From: Phyllostachys edulis
Lineage: Eukaryota; Streptophyta; Magnoliopsida; Poales; Poaceae
Direction: 5' to 3'
Assembly (NCBI GenBank): GCA_036346405.1
Contig: CM070568.1
Span: forward strand, 8,438,221 to 8,502,220
DNA: 64,000 nt
Shown here: one piece after another, positions 54,746 to 64,000 of the stretch
How the letters are laid out: each line of letters opens with the position of its first letter
Position numbering within the stretch: the stretch's first letter is position 1
Notes under the pieces: model-generated
Told to the model about the DNA's origin: nothing
The model's database searches: none
The model's input: the letters and a program-made list of their open reading frames with translations, nothing else
Position numbers and translations under genes: made by a program

Positions 54746-57254
54746 TGTGGATATCATAGGGATATGCCTACGATCTTAGGATGATAAGACAATTGGCAAT
54801 GGCGTTGAGGGTTTGCAGAATCACCTGTTTTCGGCGAGGTTCAGCTGTTGTCAGGCCTCTGGCGGTCGACCGCCATGGGAGCGGCCGACCGCCATTCCTG
54901 CCATTTTTCGAATGTGCCTTGGCGGTCCGACCGCCAGAGTGGCGGTCAGACCGGCCAGAGGAGCGGTCTGACTGGCTACTGCTGAGCGGTCGGACCGGCC
55001 CTTTTAGGAACTTTGGATTTTTGAGCTGGGCCAAAAATAGAGGGTGTAGACAAGAGAGAGGATTCTTCTGCACTAGGTCTTATTATTTTTGGAGCTTCTA
55101 GTAAAAAGTTCTATTCGTTTGAAAATTCCAGAGAGTTTCGGTTTTCCAGGATGGAATTTCGGCTAAGTCCCAACTGGGCGGTCGACCGTTAGCAGTGTGG
55201 TCGAGACCCCACCGAGGTGGTCTGACCGGCCAAAGTGACGATCTGATCGGTTTTGGCTTGTTCATCAGCCAACTCGGTGGCGATGATTGTTTTGTTAGGT
55301 CAAGTCCATGGGTTTCATTGCTTAGATGTTGCATGATGCATGTTTTGGCTAACATATGTCAAGTTGTGAAGAACTTGTGCCCGGAAATGGTTGCTTGGCC
55401 TATTGTTGTGCAGGTGGCTTGGAGTCAACTATGGTCAACGACGAGGGGGACCAGGACTTGGTTAGGAGAACCAAGGTCCAGAACGGTCGTGGATGTCAGG
55501 TGAGATGGTTGGACTCAAGCAAGACGCAAGACGGACAAGAACCATAAAAGGCAAAGTTTGACCAAAGGCCTTTGTGAAGGTATGTGCTCATGCCTCATCA
55601 ATTATGAGAATTGATGATTGTGCATATCGTGCGGTGCTACGTAATGGTTTGCTTGTTTGTGATGGTTGTAGGACACCGGAGCTAGGCTATGGTGAGGCGG
55701 ACTAGATCGGGACTAGGTTAGGAGAACTGAGATCCAGAACGATCGAGGTTATGCTGGAAGATGACTAAGGCTAGCGGAGTGCTTACAAGCCGAGAAGACA
55801 AGGAATTGGAGCGGAAGCTACCGGTGGTGAGACATGTGGTGCGCCAAGTGACTTGGTCCCAGTTGCAAGCAAGGATGGTTCGGTGGCATCCGGATGCGTG
55901 AGAGGCTTGGCGGGAAGTTATTGGGATCACATGGATGAAGACGGAGCATGGGAGATGATTCGAGCGAAGGAATCGCAAAAGGTTGGTAGATGGGCATTTT
56001 GGGAAATTGCTCTATACCGAAAAAGTGGTAAGTGGTGGTGTGCGAAACCACCTTCTTGGCTTTGGCTAAACCGCGGCGCGGGACGGTGCTTGGAGAAGCG
56101 GTTTAGGTCAAGCAAAGATGAAGACGGCGCTTTGAGATGCGTGCATGTGTTGAACCCGTTTGTGTGTGGGCTTAACGGGTGCCCTGATGGAATATTCTCT
56201 AGATACTAGCCTCCACTATAAATAGAGAAGGGAGGTGGCTGCACCCCCTCAACCCATCCATTTGGAAACCCTAGTTTTGGTTCTTAGGGTTTGGAGAGCT
56301 TAGTGGGAGGTTAGAGTTCTAGAGAGTTGGATTGAGTGTGTGCTCATGTGTTGAGCTTTGTCCTCCATGATGGAGTGGCTGTAAAACATCCATCTATCTC
56401 AAATCAATCTAAGCATCACTTTTTGAGATGAGTCTCTTTGTGTTCTTGTTCTCTATTTTGTGATTTTGGGGCTCTCTTTGATTCTCATGTTTTTATCTGG
56501 TTTTTCCTCCTGATCTTGCTTGCTGGGATATGTGGAAACCCATCTAGGATCATCTAGATCATTAAGCAACCACGAGCAAGCTTTTGGATCTAAGTTTTGA
56601 TTTTGCCCGGTTTTGGTGAAGGAAAGGGTGATTTTCGGGGGGTTTTGCTCTTGAGAGCTTTTGGCTTGATTCTTCCTGTGATTGAGAGTGCTAAGATGTA
56701 TGAGAGACCATCCTTAGCCATCTTGGATTGATTCCTCCCAAGAAATCCTCTCAATCACCATTTTCGTATTTGACTCGGTTTTGGAGCACCCTTCATTCAA
56801 ACTGAAAAAGATAGGAACTCTGGCATGGATCTCTGCAATCTTTGATTGAAATAGGTTCCCAATATCTTAGATAAGGTGTGTCTCAAATTTGGTAAGGTTT
56901 GGCCTTACAAATCAAAAGTTAGATTGATTTGAGTTTTGGTTTTCGGGCTGATTTCACTGTTCTCTGGCCTGGAGGTCAGACCGCCATGTAATTGGAGGTC
57001 AGACCACCAATGGAGAGGTCAGACCACCAACTATATGGATGTCAGACCGCCCAACTCATTTGAGTTCTAGTTTTTGAGATTTTGGTCTATTTGCTTCGGG
57101 GATTTGATTGGATTCAATACAAGTCTTCCACTGTGCTTGTATATTGATTTTCATAGTTTTCATAGCTATTGGAGTGAAAATCGTATTGAATCCGATTTAT
57201 GAGAAAAAGTGAGTGCCTATTCACCCCCCCTCTAGTCGCCTTTTCGGTCCAACA
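54746..57254 (+). mobile_element. Copia solo LTR C (2.5 kb)
   Basis: It starts TGTGGATATCATAGGG and ends CCTTTTCGGTCCAACA. Flanks TATGC (54741-54745) and TGTGC (57255-57259) match at 4 of 5. It belongs to the same family as the LTRs at 9780 and 15693 and is of full length. The 5' part (54860-55000, 55170-55250) has many GGCGGTC / GACCGCC motifs, and 56970-57060 has GAGGTCAGACC repeats. No internal genes. Confidence 0.93.
56217..56224 (+). promoter_or_regulatory. TATA box of copia LTR C
   Basis: CCTCCACTATAAATAGAGAAG, the same context as in LTR B at 16539. Confidence 0.75.
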
Positions 57255-57720
57255 TGTGCTGCACCGTGATTTGATGTGTAAAAATTTGTGGATTTTTTTG
57301 GTACATGTGATAATACATTGTGGAATTAAATTACGTGATTTCATCTGAAAAAATTTGTTTGAATGATTTCAGGACATCTTGGCCGGTATGCGACAACAAA
57401 TGTTTGATCTGATCAGTAGAGGCGGGCCAGGCGACCGACCACATGAAAAAATTTTGTGGAATGAAATTTTTGGTACATGTGATAATATTTTATTCTTCTT
57501 TTTTTTACCTTTACCTTTGACCTATTCTCATCACAGCCTCCGTAAAGAAGATAAAAACAGTATCGAAATGTTGCTGTGAAGTCGGAGTACAATTTCCTTT
57601 ACGTCCCGGTCGACTTCGGGCACCAATGCTATTTTCCCTCGTGCTTCGAGTAGTACTAATTGTGCTACTACTTTTACTATCTACGATTTTTGGTTTTGTC
57701 TGATCTGATTACTCCCTGGG

Positions 57721-57890
57721 GATGTGACGGTGTCATCACTAAATGAGACGATGGCGACGACGGGATTCGACATGCTGTGGGAAGTATTTTGAGCATGTTT
57801 CAGGGATGTGACGGTGTCATCACTAAACGAGACGATGGTGACGGCGGGATTCGGCATGTTGCGGGAAGTATTTTGAGCATGTTTTTGAAA
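57721..57890. repeat. Two-copy tandem repeat inside the MULE
   Basis: GATGTGACGGTGTCATCACT and the following ~60 bp to GGGAAGTATTTTGAGCATGT occur twice, at 57721 and 57805, with a few changes. Confidence 0.85.
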
Positions 57891-58533
57891 TTTTTTTTTC
57901 TCAAATCGATTATTTCATTTGCATGCTAACAGTGGCCTTAAAGGAATTTTCGAGAAAACTGCCGAAGATATAAAATTCTAGAAACATTACACAAGCAAGA
58001 AAACTATGTTGGGAGCCTTCACAAAAAAGTTATAATTTTTTCATCTCATTTGCTATATTTAGAAATTCCTACAAACATTAGCATTAAAGAAATTTTTGAG
58101 AAAAATGCAGAACATATAAAATTCTGGAAAAAGTACACAAGCAATTTAAAGGTGTCAGGAGGCTCCACAAAACAATTTATAATATGTGGAGCTCATTTGG
58201 TATACTTAGAAATTCCTACAAATAGTACTTTTTTGGAGGAGGGAGAATCCACGCCCCTAGGGTCGAACGAGGGTATTTATGTGCCCCTGGGGGCTAGACC
58301 GGGTATTTCGGTGCCCTTGGGGGCTAAAATTGGTATTTCCGTGCCCTTAGGGGCCAGACGCGTCATTTCTGCTCCCCAAGGGGCCAAATTCGCTATGTGT
58401 TGCATCCTCGGCAAATTCGGTCCTCTGGGGGGCACGGACAAGGTGTTATTTTTTTCCTTTGATGTGCGTGGGGGGCTAGTTTTGCTATTGCGCACACCAA
58501 CAATGCTATTTTAGTTAAAAACTTAGAAGAACA

Positions 58534-58785
58534 GAAGATAAAAAAGCAAGACACATTATGTCATGTGGCCGCAAATCAACCATGGTTGATCATATCATTG
58601 GTTTTAGATTGCTGACCACGCTCACCACGTGGTCCGAGATCAGCTTATCAGTACGTTTTGCTCTCTGGGGGTTTCTTAGCCTACACAACTTCTTGTGAAA
58701 CATTCATCCTCTGTAATTGGCTATTCTCTATAAAGGTTTAACCATATATCTTCCTCGATGATGCTATGTCCTTCTGCATGTCAAC
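58534..58785. other. Intergenic
   Basis: No gene or repeat recognised. Confidence 0.4.
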
Positions 58786-59330
58786 TGGGGAAGATGGAAT
58801 AATTTGCACCTCCTTTGGTCCCTGTTGCTACAACTGATCGTCCTCGGATTCCTCATCTGGAGTCAATGCATCCATCTCTTCCTCAAAGGCATTGTCTTCT
58901 CAGCCATTGTCATCATTTTCCTCTGATTCCCCTTCAACTGGCATTGTCTCCACATATATGTCAGCAACCTCTCCTTTAAAAACATAGTTGGACATTACCT
59001 AGAAGGCCTTGTCATCTACTAGCGCCCTCAGACCATTCACAAGTCTTTATCGGGAAATAACCAATGCAACAATATCCCCTGCAATACCTCACAGTGGTCT
59101 CCAAGGTGCCCAGTAATCTTAGGTAAAGATACTTTATCTCGTTCAATGTAAGACATACGCTCAGAAACCCCACAATAATGCATCTCCTTCCCATCCTTAA
59201 TAAACTCTCCATTCAAGTGGAATCTCACAACAAGCTTGTCCAAAACATTCATCCCTACGGCGCAAGGATATCCTACCTGCGTTCCAACAAAAAAAAACCT
59301 CAAGATCCAACAAAATCCGAGCACAAAAAT
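58786..59330 (-). pseudogene. MULE transposase N-terminal fragment
   Basis: The minus-strand frame reads LDKLVVRFHLNGEFIKDGKE, MHYCGVSERMSYIERDKVSL and LHWLFPDKDL, then after stops ADIYVETMPVEGESEENDDN and an acidic stretch. This order (F...GEF...YxGG/C..., IERDKVSL, HW..P.K.L, acidic DE-rich) is typical of the N-terminal region of grass MURA-like proteins. The catalytic domain is absent. It is distinct from the outer MULE's gene. Confidence 0.65.
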
Positions 59331-59849
59331 CATGTTCGGATTGAACCAAAACCTAATAGATCCTACAAGCACTAACCTTTATGGATGTCACTGCAGAGTC
59401 TCTCAATTTGTTTCTTGGAAGGGGATGTACATAAAAATGACTAAATGAGCGCATAGTATTGCTTATTCTAAATAAGAAACGTGGGGTCGTCCACTGTCCC
59501 GTTAGCAAAAGTACACTAGAAAATGCTATTGCTCCTTTTTCTTCATGCTTCATGATGATCGTTCTGTTAGAATAGGGACTCTTTTATATTTCCTTATCTG
59601 CCTTTTGTATTATCTTATTTGTATATGGCAATGCACCCTTGTACACCCTATATATATTGCCTATTGGGCCTCTTCAATACACACAATATTCATAACATGG
59701 TATCAGAGTGAAGGTTCTAAACCCTAGTCTCCTAGCCTCTGATTGCTTCCGCTGCCCGCTGCCCCCGGGAGGAGCATCTCCACTCCCAGGGACAGCCACT
59801 TGGTTGTAGTTATTTCATCGATCGAAGAAGCAGTAGCAACCCTCTTCTA

Positions 59850-60073
59850 CCAATCCGGGGAGTGACGCCAGACGCGACGGGTCGCTGAACATGTCGGCCA
59901 CGAGCCCCAGCCCGGTCACCAACTTGAGCTTGCCGTCTCGCCCCACGGCGACGATCCCGGCGCCCTCCTCCCCGCGGTGCTGCAGCTTCTGCAGGCCCAG
60001 GTAGTAGAGCGACGCCACGTCCGGGTCCCCGACGACCCCTACCAGGCTGCGCTCCTCACGCGGGTGGTCATCG
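59850..60073 (-). pseudogene. Captured amidophosphoribosyltransferase (purine synthesis) fragment
   Basis: The minus-strand reading PREERSLVGVVGDPDVASLYY, LGLQKLQHRGEEGAGIVAVG and GKLKLVTGLGLVADMF with DPSRLASLPG matches the N-terminal glutaminase part of plant plastid glutamine PRPP amidotransferase, first step of purine synthesis. The position corresponding to the catalytic N-terminal Cys (usually EECG[VI]VG) is Ser here (EERSLVG), and the match stops after LPG. It lies antisense to the retroelement. It is a dead fragment. Confidence 0.85.
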
Positions 60074-61055
60074 ATTCGTCATCCCTTCATAGGAGAACGG
60101 GTCATGCGGTCGGGCAGAGCGCCTGACCGGGGACAAAGCGGCGGCTGAGTCGCGCAGAGCAAGAGGAGATGGCTTGGCGGAGTGCCCGAGTTCTTGACGT
60201 CCTCTGCGGCCACCTAGAGAGCGTTGTTATCCAGGGGAGCCACCCCATCTTCAGCGACGCGAGATGCCTTGGTTTGGTTTTCTTGGTTTGGGGAGGAGAA
60301 GAGGAAAGCAACAAATTCAGACTCAACTAGAAACTGGGAGCACATGTGAGTCCCCTTTGTAGTTGAGCCCGAAGTTGTCTCATCTCGTGGGAATCGAGCA
60401 CCCACAGTACCGTCCCAGGCCTGGTCCATGTGCTGCTGTCGGTCGAGATAGTATCTGCTGCTGCTAGTTATCCTTAGGCTTTTTTTTATTTATGTCATCT
60501 CTTCCGCTGCGTCCATTCAAGTCCGTATCAATTCAATCTTTGAGTTCGTCTAAGCTATGCGAGTCCACAAATTTATTGTTAGTCATAGAAGTATAGGAAT
60601 TGACTTATGCATGGCAGCAGCCGCCGCAACCGCTCTTCTTTCTGAGCCGCGTGTAGATCGTAGAAGTCATTATAATGCCGCCGCTTTCTTAGCCGCCGCC
60701 CCGAGCTTCTAAGGCTGTCGCACTTCTTTCGCGCCGCCACCGTCTTGGGCTTCAATCTGCGCTGTCATGCTTCCACCTATTCCTATTCGGCTTGATTTGA
60801 CAGTTCTCTCTATTCATGTCGGTTCACCATCTTTTTCGTCGTGTTGCCGCGGTCGACTTTCTCAGCCCCTGCACCTTGTGTTTTATGGGTTGTTACACGA
60901 CTCCGGATGAGAGGAGATCTTTTGATACTCGACATATTTTCCAAGAGCTGCATACTACGATGACATTATCAGACTCGGACTTCGGATTTTCTATATTTTA
61001 GTGTCAACCATTTCCAAATGCAACGCTATTGCATACGCCTTGCATTTGAGGGGGG

Positions 61056-61466
61056 TGTTAGAATAGAGACTCTTTTATATTTCCTTTTTTGCCTTTTGTA
61101 TTGCCTTATCTGTATATGACAGTACACCCTTGTACACCCTATATATATTGCCTATTGGGCCTCTTCAATACACACAATATTCATAAGGAGATCTTTTGAT
61201 ACTCGACATATTTTCCAAGAGCTGCATACTACGACGACATTATCAGACTCGGACTTCGGATTTTCTATATTTCAGTGTCAACCATTTCCAAATGCAACAC
61301 TATTGCATACGCCTTGCATTTGAGGGGGCGTGTTAAAATAGGTGTTAGAATAGGGACTCTTTTATATTTCCTTATCTGCCTTTTGTATTGCCATATATAG
61401 ATATGACAATACAAAAGGCAGATAAGGAAATATAAAAGAGTCCCTATTCTAACACCTATTGTAACA
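61056..61466. repeat. Rearranged 3' end of the retroelement: repeated and inverted LTR pieces
   Basis: An LTR copy (61056-61186) is followed by a second copy of the preceding 150 bp (GGAGATCTTTTGATACTCGA ... to the polypurine tract; compare 60914-61055), then a third LTR start (61343-61394), and then the same 55 bp in inverted orientation (61405-61457). The last two form a palindrome with arms of about 50 bp around ATATATAGATATGA. Confidence 0.92.
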
Positions 61467-61471
61467 CGTTC

Positions 61472-62650
61472 ATCGTATTCTTTTTTGACCTACGCACATT
61501 TTGTCTTTGCTCGTTTGTATCTAGTATTTTTTTAATAGGAATTTCACTGGAAAAATATTTGAAACATAGGAATTTCACAGAAAACATCTAAATTTATGTA
61601 GCAATCTGAAAAAAAATATTGCTTTCCAAACGAAGCTTAGACGTGGATGTTTCGTTGATGCTTTCTTTTCTACCAACTTCTTGGGAAATTCCAGCTCAAA
61701 AGGAAGTCTTATGAAATTCCTTGCATATGAGCTTTAAACTTATAACAACGTTCCTTTGCTTTTTTTTTAATGGGCGTGCATTCTCTTAGCTCTTCGTCGG
61801 TGGAGTTTTGTGTCTTTTTCGTGTGATATCCGCTGCTCATTCATTCTTGATGCCCATCATCTCCAGATCGGAGAGATTCTTTCTGTTCCTCCAAATGTAC
61901 GTATACCTGTTCACCTCCCATCCCAATGAGTCAAAGAAAATGGAGTCATCCTGTAGAGAATGCAATCATCCACAGGATAAATCTTCTCTCTCTTTATAGG
62001 TGCTGCTTTTCACGAATTTTTAAAAAGTATAATCATATCTTCATTCATTTTTCGTGAATCAAAACTGAATTGTGGCCACTAAGTTTCCAAACATAGAGTA
62101 GGCGGCTAAAATGCGGTAGGTTCTAATGCAAGACAAGCAACAGATAGATAAAAGCAAATGCAAACTAGCAAAACGCACACCACCGGAGATTGAAGGCAAC
62201 CAGCACACTGCACACCCAATGTACACATTTATAAAATTCACCTTAAGACATGTGCCACATCTAAGGCCCCATTTGGAACGCATGAATTTCACATGAAACA
62301 GTTTAATTCCTACGGAACCAGGCAATATGTGTTCCAAATAAAGGCTACTCAACAATCTAAGAAAAGAAGAAACGCAAAAGATTTTCAACTGATTACTCTA
62401 AATTTTCTGCTCTGCTAACACTAGAAGAATGGAACAAATAACTGAAGTATCTCAACTGGTAGTCCTCTTGTAACTTTCATCATCATCGATGGAAAATGCC
62501 ATGTTAAGCAGCACGTCGAGTGGGCATTGTAATATGAGTGCACACAAGAGGCTGAAGCATGGCTTCCATTCATCTAAAATTAAAAACACCGAAGGATACA
62601 TAAAGTGTGAACTAGAGCCACTCGCAGTAACAGCGGTTGGGGAAGCAGAA
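61472..62650. other. WNK 3' flank
   Basis: AT-rich DNA with short repeated phrases such as TAGGAATTTCAC. A MITE-like phrase GGCCCCATTTGGAACGCATG near 62270 suggests a small element, but no ends could be set. The WNK 3' UTR probably occupies the right part. Confidence 0.4.
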
Positions 62651-63960
62651 TTACTCTGGGACGGCCCATCTGAGCTGCCTGCACTTCATGATTTTGTTGA
62701 CGTCGCGGTGTGCACTCTCAGAATCCACCGGACCAATGGCAACGGAAGGACTCCAATCAGGGATCAGGATGAGCAACAATGCATCAATCAACTGTGCTAT
62801 GATCTGTATGCTCCCTTGTGGCAATTCAAAGTGCTCAATCATTTCCATAGCCACAGAAAGACTGGTATCTTCAGCCGCGTCAAATGGGAACTCAGCATTC
62901 TTGAAATGACCTGAAAGAAGCCGATGCGTCGGTACAAAACAAGTGCTGGTTGAATTTTAAAAAGGAAATATTTTGAGTACTATAATTACCGTTGGGATCA
63001 GGAAATCTTATCTGTAAATCGACATGGTCGGCGACATTCATATTTCCTTTCAGCAGAAATTCGCCCTTCCAAAGCACAAAACTGGCAGACCGCTGCCCAT
63101 CTTCGGTCACATTCTCGACCAGAGAGACCGAAATTGGAGGCACTGAGATAGATCCGTCGTTCTGGAGGAAGGAGCTTTTCAAAAGCTCACTCGCAGGCAG
63201 TCTTTCAGCTACTGGAGCTAAACAGTTTTCTATGAAAGATCTTACTTCCGCGTCTTTAACCTTGGAGAGAGCAGCTGGTTTTTTACCCTACAACAAAAGG
63301 GCCATTCAAACAAAAATAAGTTGCTGTCTGCTACAATAGTCCTTAAAGGAGCCGGGTACTTTGTAGATCATAAAGCGCTTACTTGAGAAATTTTCTTGTA
63401 TATATGGGCCTTGCCTTGACATTCACCGTACGGATATTCACATGTCACCATTTCAAGCATGCACATCCCAAATGAGTAGATATCCACCAACTCATTGTAA
63501 TCACCAGTGAAGAGCTCTGGTGCCATAAATTCTAAGGTGCCTACATTGAGGATACCATTGTTGTTAGTACACACCTACCTGAAAAAGGCATCTTTTAGAA
63601 CAAAGTAAGATGCGCCCGTATCATATCCTTCAAGGTAGACATTCGTAGTACATAGAACAGGTCTATTTCAAAATATCTGTAGCTATTAGAAAAACAACAA
63701 GATGTCACAATAAGACCAATGCAACGAAGAGATCGCTACCTTCTATACTTCGCGTTTTCCGTTCCTGCATGAACGTTGCCAAACCAAAATCGCCAATCTT
63801 CACTTTTCCATGATTTCCATTTATGAATATATTGTCACACTTTAGGTCCCTATGTATAATCGCTGGCTTCTGACTGTGCAGATATTCTAGCCCTGTCAAT
63901 ATCTGTATTGCCCATCGTCTCATAGCCTTTATACCCACTTTCTTGTGCTTGTTACGGTAC
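62651..63960 (-). CDS. WNK: WNK (with-no-lysine) protein kinase, 3' part, cut by the window edge
   Basis: Four exons on the minus strand: 63960-63740, 63540-63383, 63287-62990 and 62910-62651, with GT/AG junctions that keep frame (for example RSIE-G|TLEF, ISQ|GKKPAAL, PN-G|HFKN). The catalytic loop HRDLKCDNIFINGNHG, DFG (IGDFGLATFM), the activation segment ERKTRSIEGTLEFMAPELF and YSFGMCMLEMVTCEYPYGEC are intact and characteristic of plant WNKs. A C-terminal region follows with an OSR1-like module (SFVLWKGEFLLKGNMNVADH, FPFDAAEDT...AMEMIEHFEL). The stop is at 62651-62653. The N-terminal exons, including the glycine loop where WNKs place their lysine, lie beyond 64000. Plant WNKs are implicated in flowering, clock and osmotic signalling. 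Confidence 0.93.
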
Positions 63961-64000
63961 CTAATTATATGGTAAAATAGAAGAGGTCATTTCACAATTC

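Larger units (their letters stand above)
53129..58525. mobile_element. Long-TIR non-autonomous MULE containing a copia solo LTR
   Basis: Ends TGAGTTTTTGTTTAAAATAG and (reversed right end) TAAGTTTTTAACTAAAATAG are inverted copies, and the similarity continues inward for about 600 bp (for example AATTTCTAAATATAG / CTATATTTAGAAATT). The flanking 8-mers GAAGAATA (53121-53128) and GAAGAACA (58526-58533) match 7 of 8. TIR blocks match those of the outer MULE at 30830-31092. Without the LTR it is about 2.9 kb and has no transposase. A 58-codon-rich frame at 58050-58514 is the GC-skewed TIR itself, not a gene. Confidence 0.8.
59565..61466 (+). mobile_element. Small non-autonomous LTR retroelement with captured gene sequence
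   Basis: A 133-bp LTR (59565-59697, TGTTAGAATAGGGACTC ... TTCATAACA) is followed by a primer-binding site TGGTATCAGAG (59698-59708). At the other side a G-rich polypurine tract TTTGAGGGGGG precedes an LTR copy at 61056. The 5-bp duplication CGTTC is perfect (59560-59564, 61467-61471). It encodes no gag or pol. Its interior holds an antisense amidophosphoribosyltransferase fragment (59850-60073) and other DNA of unknown origin. The 3' end is rearranged (see the entry for 61056-61466). Confidence 0.88.

Noticed and set aside
58050..58514. 154-codon frame with LGxxxGI.VPLGA repeats
   Set aside because: The repeats come from the GTGCCCTTGGGGGCTA blocks of the MULE TIR, not from a protein gene.
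1..64000. CRISPR-like regular repeats
   Set aside because: The regular ATCACAGACGGTT arrays alternate in orientation and sit at CACTA ends; this is plant transposon structure, not CRISPR.

Overview
This is nuclear plant DNA, almost certainly from a grass (Poaceae). The evidence is intron-bearing plant genes (a FAR1-related factor and a WNK kinase), CACTA elements whose ends carry dense ATCACAGACGGTT / AACCGTCTGTGAT arrays, copia and gypsy LTRs with a TGGTATCAGAG primer site, MULEs, Pack-MULE-like capture and hAT elements. The species cannot be fixed from the sequence alone. No bacterial, organellar, CRISPR or rRNA/tRNA genes were seen.

Layout. 1-5.8 kb is old repeat debris: a gypsy-type LTR at about 836-1556, an hAT-type MITE at 2779-3096 and an LTR tail near 4.07 kb. 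About 5.8-31.1 kb is one broken MULE with its mudrA transposase on the minus strand. It is split by a gypsy solo LTR (6966-25904, target duplication GTGCA). That LTR is split by a 16.4-kb CACTA element, CACTA-1 (7625-24050, duplication TTT). CACTA-1 in turn holds a copia solo LTR (9780-12276, duplication GCATC) and a truncated copia LTR+gag (15693-18651). The mudrA 5' intron holds a 1.49-kb Pack-MULE-like element (28293-29785, duplication TTAATAGTA). 31.8-42.8 kb is a second CACTA, CACTA-2, without large nested LTRs. 43.7-46.2 kb holds a MULE-type foldback element and an hAT element with transposase remnants.

Genes likely to work for the host: a FAR1-RELATED SEQUENCE (FRS) transcription-factor gene (CDS 47755-51251, plus strand, four coding exons and a 5'UTR intron) and the 3' half of a WNK protein kinase (62651-63960, minus strand, running off the right edge). 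Between them lie an isolated exon resembling L-gulonolactone oxidase (52119-52207), a long-TIR non-autonomous MULE (53129-58525) with a nested copia solo LTR, a MULE N-terminal fragment, and a small LTR retroelement (59565-61466) carrying an antisense amidophosphoribosyltransferase fragment.

Both CACTA elements encode TNP2 (Transposase_21 with DUF4218/DUF4216-like parts) followed by a second gene that joins a Transposase_24-like region to a C-terminal Ulp1-type cysteine protease. All reading frames of these transposons are damaged. I see no clearly new molecular system. The most interesting signals are the exactly resolvable nest, a conserved module plus end-motif array repeated after each CACTA gene, duplicated long foldbacks in CACTA-1, and several captured host exons.
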